From contig CP085629.1 in assembly GCA_024704175.1 (NCBI GenBank), forward strand, positions 7,553,501 through 7,617,500: DNA of 64,000 bases. Direction: 5' to 3'. The position numbers were made by a program, and so were the translations under genes. The notes under the pieces are model-generated. The model worked only from the letters and a program-made list of their open reading frames with translations, did not search any database and had not been told where the DNA came from. Shown here one piece after another: positions 59,972 through 64,000 of this stretch (position 1 is its first letter; each line of letters begins with the position of its first letter). Source of the DNA: Paenibacillus sp. P25 (GTDB lineage Bacteria; Bacillota; Bacilli; Paenibacillales; NBRC-103111).

Positions 59972-60924
59972 GCATGATTTTTTATCAATTACGATGAAGG
60001 AAGGCCATTTGTACGGCAGTTTGATTGATATATTGAACCGCGCCGCCCCGCTTGTTCTGATCTCGATCGGAATGACGATGGTAATCGCGACCAAAGGAAT
60101 CGACCTCTCCGTAGGATCCGTGGTATCGATATCGGGGGCCATGGCTTGTTTGCTGATCAGCCAAAGCGACGGCTCGAGCATGAGTGCCTTATGGACGGCA
60201 ATAGGCACGGCGTCTGCTGCTTTCGCTTGCAGCCGGAGCGTGGAACGGGATGCTCGTGAGCTTGTTCGGCATTCAGCCGATCGTCGCAACGCTGATCCTC
60301 ATGGTGGCCGGAAGAGGCGTGGCTCAGCTCATTACCAGCGGTCAGATCATTACGATTTCCTCCAAACCCTATTCGTTTATCGGAGCGGGTTATTGGTTCG
60401 GATTGCCGTTCTCCATCTTTATTATCGCTTTCATCTTCCTCGTCGCCTCGGTGATAACCAGAAAAACGGCGGTCGGGCTGTTTATCGAAGCCGTCGGCTC
60501 CAGCCCGGTGGCAAGCCGGCTTGCAGGAATCCGGTCCGGAACGGTCATTTTTATCGTATATGTCATTTGCGCGCTCTTGAGCGGAATCGCGGGCATCATT
60601 CTGAGCTCCAACGTATCCAGCGCTGACGGGAATAACGCGGGATTGTGGTACGAGTTGGACGCGGTGCTGGCGGTGGTCATCGGAGGGAATTCCCTGAGCG
60701 GAGGGAGATTCTACCTGTCCGGGACGATCCTTGGGGCGCTGATCATTCAAACGCTGACCACGACGATTTACTCGATAGGGGTTCCGCCCGAAATCACGCT
60801 TGTCGTGAAAGCCGTCGTTGTGCTGGCCGTATGCCTGATTCAATCGGAGGCGTTCCGGAATACGGCGGCGGCCAAGTGGAAGAGAAAGCGGAAGGCAGCA
60901 TCCGAACAGGGGGTTACCGCATGA
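59904..60924 (+). CDS. Sugar ABC transporter permease, CUT2 (YtfT type), one frameshift
   Basis: About 340 residues. ATG 59904 (MKNRLLWPLLTLAFLLAANV) follows GGAGGGGAG. Hallmark IGMTMVIATKGIDLSVGSVV near residue 55; NGMLVSLFGIQPIVATLILM after a break near 60230; DAVLAVVIGGNSLSGGRFYL in the C-terminal loop. The basic tail KWKRKRKAASEQG faces the cytoplasm. Its stop overlaps the next ATG (ATGA). Confidence 0.9.
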
Positions 60925-61907
60925 ACATTCGAGGGATGGACAAACGCTATTTGCCTCTGCTTGTGACGGTCGGGCTATTTATCGTGATGTTTGCGATAGG
61001 CTCGGCGGAGTATAACGGCTTTTTCTCGCTGCAGGTTTTTTTGAATTTGCTGATTGATAATGCATTTTTGCTCATTACGGCGGTCGGAATGACCTTTGTC
61101 ATCCTTTCCGGAGGAATTGACTTATCCGTAGGCTCCGTCATCGCTTTAACGACGATGATTTCCGCGAGTTTGGTGCAAAACCATCACTGGTCGCCTTGGC
61201 TGGTCATTCCCCTTGTTCTGGCGATCGGGAGCTTGTTCGGCTGGTGCATGGGAAGCTTGATCCAGTATTTTAAGCTGCAGCCGTTTATCGTGACATTGGC
61301 GGGCATGTTTTTGGCAAGGGGGCTCTGCTATGTCATCAGCATTGAAAGCATCACCATCGATAACGAGTGGTACCAGTATGTCTCTCAAACCAAGGTATAC
61401 CTGTTCGGAAAATCCTACATTTCCATTAGCGTCATCATCGCCTTAGCGGTAGTGGCCGCATGACTGTCTTTATCGCCCACTACACAAGGTTCGGCCGGAA
61501 TGTGTATGCCCTGGGGGGGCGCGAGACATCGGCTATGCTCATGGGGCTTCCCGTAGCCCGGACCAAAGTGCTCGTCTACACGTTAAGCGGACTGTGCTCC
61601 TCTCTCGCCGGCGTCGTGTTTACGTTCTACATGCTCTCCGGTTACGGCCTCCATGCCGTAGGAACGGAGCTGGACACCATCGCGGCCGTCGTGATCGGCG
61701 GTACTCTGCTGACCGGCGGAACCGGCTATGTGGCGGGTACCATTGTAGGGGTACTCATTCAGGGCATTATCCAGACGCTCATCATGTTCCAGGGAACCTT
61801 AAGCTCCTGGTGGACCAAAATCGCCATAGGCCTGCTTGCTGTTCCTGTTCATTTTATTACAGAAGCTGCTCGTATCCGGAAAGAAGGACCGCCAAGCTTC
61901 TGCCTGA
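60921..61907 (+). CDS. Sugar ABC transporter permease, CUT2 (YjfF type), two frameshifts
   Basis: About 329 residues. ATG 60921 overlaps the previous stop. VGMTFVILSGGIDLSVGSVI is the family signature; LQPFIVTLAGMFLARGLCYV follows. Breaks lie near 61460 and 61830; after the second the protein ends LLFLFILLQKLLVSGKKDRQ-ASA with a stop at 61905-61907, directly before the ribosome site of the HPr-like gene. Paired YtfT and YjfF permeases are typical of galactofuranose-type systems. Confidence 0.87.
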
Positions 61908-61928
61908 CGGAAAGGAGGGACGGTATGC

Positions 61929-62168
61929 ATGCACAATACGACGGAAATCGGCTGGGAAATATCCAAGACGGCGAATCGCTTTCAATCCTCGTGCGTGTTG
62001 AAATTCGGGGATGTGATTGTGGATGCCAAGAGCATTCTGAGCGTATTTGTTACACTCGTGGACCATCAGAAGTATGAGCTGTATGTCGTCGGTCCGGATG
62101 CGGAGGAGGCGAGGCAGGCCATGTCCGATTTGTTCGCCCGGTACAATCTGTCTTACACCATCAAATGA
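61929..62168 (+). CDS. HPr/Crh-like protein lacking the phosphorylatable His region
   Basis: Intact 79 residues. GGAGGGA lies 8 bases before ATG 61929. The fold pattern of HPr/Crh is clear from residue 12 on: ISKTANRFQSSCVLKFGDVI, VDAKSILSVFVTLVDHQKYE, LYVVGPDAEEARQAMSDLF. The regulatory-site Ser is present in DAKSILSV (equivalent to Ser46), but the TGLHARPA segment with His15 is missing, being replaced by TTEIGWEI. Like Crh, it could not relay phosphate to sugars but might be phosphorylated by HPr kinase and help CcpA. It is the last gene of the sugar operon, 21 bp after the permease. Confidence 0.65.
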   Translation: MHNTTEIGWEISKTANRFQSSCVLKFGDVIVDAKSILSVFVTLVDHQKYELYVVGPDAEEARQAMSDLFARYNLSYTIK

Positions 62169-62269
62169 AGGGGGAAGCCGACGCGATCCGCGGGCCTGAC
62201 AGAATCCTTTATGGCCTGCGGACCGCATGGGATGAATCAGGAAACAGAGTGCTCGGCTCTCTATATCTT

Positions 62270-62557
62270 TTACGAGAGGCGGTACAGCGAGGCCATGCAG
62301 TCGACGAACATCTTATTGTACTCCGCACGGGTTAAGTCTTTGCTGCAGGAGATGTCCCTCCCGAGAAACCGGTACCAGGTGATTTCCACCTGGTCTTTTT
62401 TGTAAACGAATTTTTCATGCTGCAGTAAAAAGGTCTCATTCTCATACGACGGCACACGTTCGTAATCCAGCTCTTCGCCCTTCTGCTCCGCCACCAAGGT
62501 GGCCAGCAGGATGAGCATTTTAAACGGGTCGTCGTAGATCTCATATTGTTCCTTCAT
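62270..62557 (-). CDS. Hypothetical small acidic protein
   Basis: 95 residues from ATG 62557 (MKEQYEIYDDPFKMLILLAT), preferred over 62584 because AGGAGGGAT lies 6 bases upstream. Segments KGEELDYERVPSYENETFLL and VYKKDQVEITWYRFLGRDIS are strand-like, with a helical tail NKMFVDCMASLYRLS. No signal or membrane segment; I do not recognise a family. Its 3' third overlaps, on the other strand, the terminator of the sugar operon. Confidence 0.65.
   Translation of the reverse strand: MKEQYEIYDDPFKMLILLATLVAEQKGEELDYERVPSYENETFLLQHEKFVYKKDQVEITWYRFLGRDISCSKDLTRAEYNKMFVDCMASLYRLS
62374..62402 (+). terminator. Terminator of the sensing/uptake operon, embedded in the opposite-strand gene
   Basis: Perfect stem ACCAGGTG (62374-62381) with CACCTGGT (62387-62394), 5-base loop, then CTTTTTTG. 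It is the first good plus-strand terminator after the HPr-like gene, yet lies inside the coding part of the convergent gene 62270-62557. Confidence 0.72.
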
Positions 62558-62732
62558 TCGGATCCCTCCTTTTGGAAGCATCATACTAAACGATCCCTCC
62601 CTTGAGAAGCGGTTCCGGCCGACTCGTGACGATTTTGAAGAAAGTGATGAGAATTTTCAATATAAACCGAAAAGAAGCCTGTGTTACGCTTAATCCGGTA
62701 CATATTCAGTAGGGAAAAGACAGGGTGATTTC

Positions 62733-64000
62733 ATGGAACTCTCATACGCTGCAGTCAAGGGGAAAGGCGGCTCCGGGATGCGATTCAGCTTACGGGCCAA
62801 AATGATGGTTGTGTTCGGGGCCGTATCGCTTATGGTTGGACTGATCGGCGGTCTCGCCTTCACTTATCTTACGAAGATGGAGCGCTCCTATAACGAGCTG
62901 CTTCGCGTGAACGCCGCCATCGTGCAGTCCGCTTCGGGAATCGGAGAGACCGCCCAGCAGCAGAGCGCGATGCTCTACAGCTACTTGCTTGCGCCCGGTC
63001 AAGACAAGGAGGAGAAGCTTGCCGGGATCAATAAGCGGCTTACGGCGTCCGCTCAAGCGCTCAAATCGATGGCGGTCCGCGAGCAGGATCAGAACGCTGC
63101 GGCCAAGATCGCAGAAGCGAACGAGACGTTTCAGCGCCTCTTGGATAAGGTGGCGGATTATATCCGCCGCGGAGAGCCGGACCTGGCCCGAAAGGAAGCG
63201 GAGCTTTGGTCCGCCCCGCTGACGGAAAGCATGGGAACCATGGCGGACGAGCTGGCGGCAGGCCAGAAGGCGCTCATGGAAGAACAGATGGCACAGAATG
63301 CACAGAGGGTGTCCGATATTAAGCTGTTCGTTATAACAGCCAGTCTGGCGGCATTACTAATCGCGCTGTCCCTTGGCCTCCTGCTCTCCCGGATGATCGC
63401 AAGGCCTATTCGCGAAGCAGCGGCGGCGGCGCGGCGATTGCAAGCGGCGATTTAACAACCGGGGATTTACCCGCCCGGAGCGGGGATGAAGTGTCGGTGT
63501 TGGCGGAAGCCTTTAACCGGATGAAGCTTCAGGTCGCGGGAGGTGGTCGGGCAAGCCGTCCGGCATGCCGATCATGTGGCGGAGGCGGCCCTTCAATTGA
63601 GCGGCGCTTCGGTTCAAGGGAGCTCTTCCGCCCAGCACATCACCGATGAGGTAAGGGAGATTATGGAGCGAAGCGAGGAACAGGTGCTGAGCGTGAACCG
63701 GGGCGCCGAGTCGCTGAACGACCTGACTCAGACCGTCTGCGAGGTGATGGAGGTGTCGCACCACGCCAGGGAGGCTTCCGCGGCCGCACTGACCGATTCC
63801 GAAGCGGGACGGGAGGCGATTGCCCGTGTGACCGGGCAAATGAACGCCATGCATGCGACAATGGGGAGGCTGACGGACGCCGTAACCCGGCTCAGCGATC
63901 GTACGGAGCAGATCGAGAAGGCGAATCAGCTGATTGCCGGAATCGCGAATCAAACGAATATTCTTGCCCTAAATGCAGGCATTGAAGCGGTACAGGCCGG
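62733..64000 (+). CDS. Methyl-accepting chemotaxis protein (3' partial, frame breaks)
   Basis: Cut by the window end. ATG 62733 follows AGGGTGATTTC. Membrane segment MMVVFGAVSLMVGLIGGLAF, a four-helix-bundle (4HB_MCP-type) extracellular sensor of about 150 residues (LGVNAAIV-like helices, QQQSAMLYSYLLAPGQDKEE), second membrane segment LFVITASLAALLIALSLGLL, HAMP (SRMIARPIREAAAAARRLQA then GDLTTGDLPARSGDEVSVLA), and the start of the signalling coiled coil (SAQHITDEVREIMERSEEQV, IAGIANQTNILALNAGIEAV). Breaks lie near 63440 and 63540. It would signal to CheA/CheW. The ligand is unknown. Confidence 0.88.

Noticed and set aside
1-64000. CRISPR array, tRNA or rRNA genes, intact insertion sequence or prophage
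   Set aside because: No regularly spaced direct repeats, no tRNA cloverleaf with TTCGA-type T-loop, no rRNA stretches and no transposase or phage proteins were found on reading both strands.

Overview
The window (about 55% G+C by eye) reads as a stretch of chromosome from a Gram-positive, spore-former-type bacterium, most probably Paenibacillus or a close relative. The reasons are strong AGGAGG-type ribosome binding sites with frequent TTG/GTG starts, S-layer homology domains on a secreted pectinase, YesM/YesN-type two-component pairs beside carbohydrate ABC transporters, a ComP/ComA-like pair, and candidate CcpA (cre) sites. No rRNA, tRNA, CRISPR array or intact transposase was seen. The sequence is full of single-base indels: by my count more than 50 frame breaks, spread over genes of unrelated function and often repaired by one base. 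I therefore annotate broken genes as single genes spanning the breaks and treat the breaks as probable sequence errors unless stated.

Layout. 1-5504: a sugar epimerase and a CUT2-type sugar ABC transporter (ATPase, two permeases, binding lipoprotein), closed by a terminator. 5635-7677 (minus): a carboxymuconolactone-decarboxylase-like protein and a thiamine-diphosphate enzyme. 7699-13077: a GAF/PAS/GGDEF/EAL protein, then a divergent ComP/ComA-like kinase and regulator. 13190-16080: a secreted copper-amine-oxidase-type stalk protein, three small genes, and a scar made of a DEAD-box helicase fragment joined to a duplicated 5' end of the stalk gene. 16115-28370: the most interesting part, an RNA repair island. 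Two overlapping WYL-domain regulators (minus) face rlaP-hen1-pnkp-rtcB. After a terminator, a small membrane protein and an FtsW/RodA-family protein, a structured leader RNA precedes a second rtcB and kptA. Together these encode kinase, phosphatase, two ligase chemistries, 3'-end methylation, 2'-phosphate removal and a nucleotidyltransferase, a nearly complete toolkit for mending cleaved tRNA.

28421-38982: a zinc-ribbon membrane peptide, an MFS exporter, an ArsR-like regulator, a CUT1 sugar ABC transporter with a GH2 glycosidase, an aldo/keto reductase and another MFS protein. 38979-51110: a 7TMR-DISM histidine kinase and a pectin/arabinan locus: a PL2-like lyase, a secreted PL1 pectate lyase-SLH-CE8 pectin methylesterase fusion, and divergently a 1600-residue LamG/GH51 arabinofuranosidase.

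51291-62168: a YesM-like kinase, a YesN-like regulator, three periplasmic-binding-type proteins, an ATPase, two CUT2 permeases and an HPr-like protein, an arrangement like the AraP-AraS-AraT arabinose sensing and uptake systems of related Bacilli. A 270-bp nested inverted repeat lies between two of the binding-protein genes. The window ends in a small acidic protein gene (minus) and a truncated methyl-accepting chemotaxis protein.
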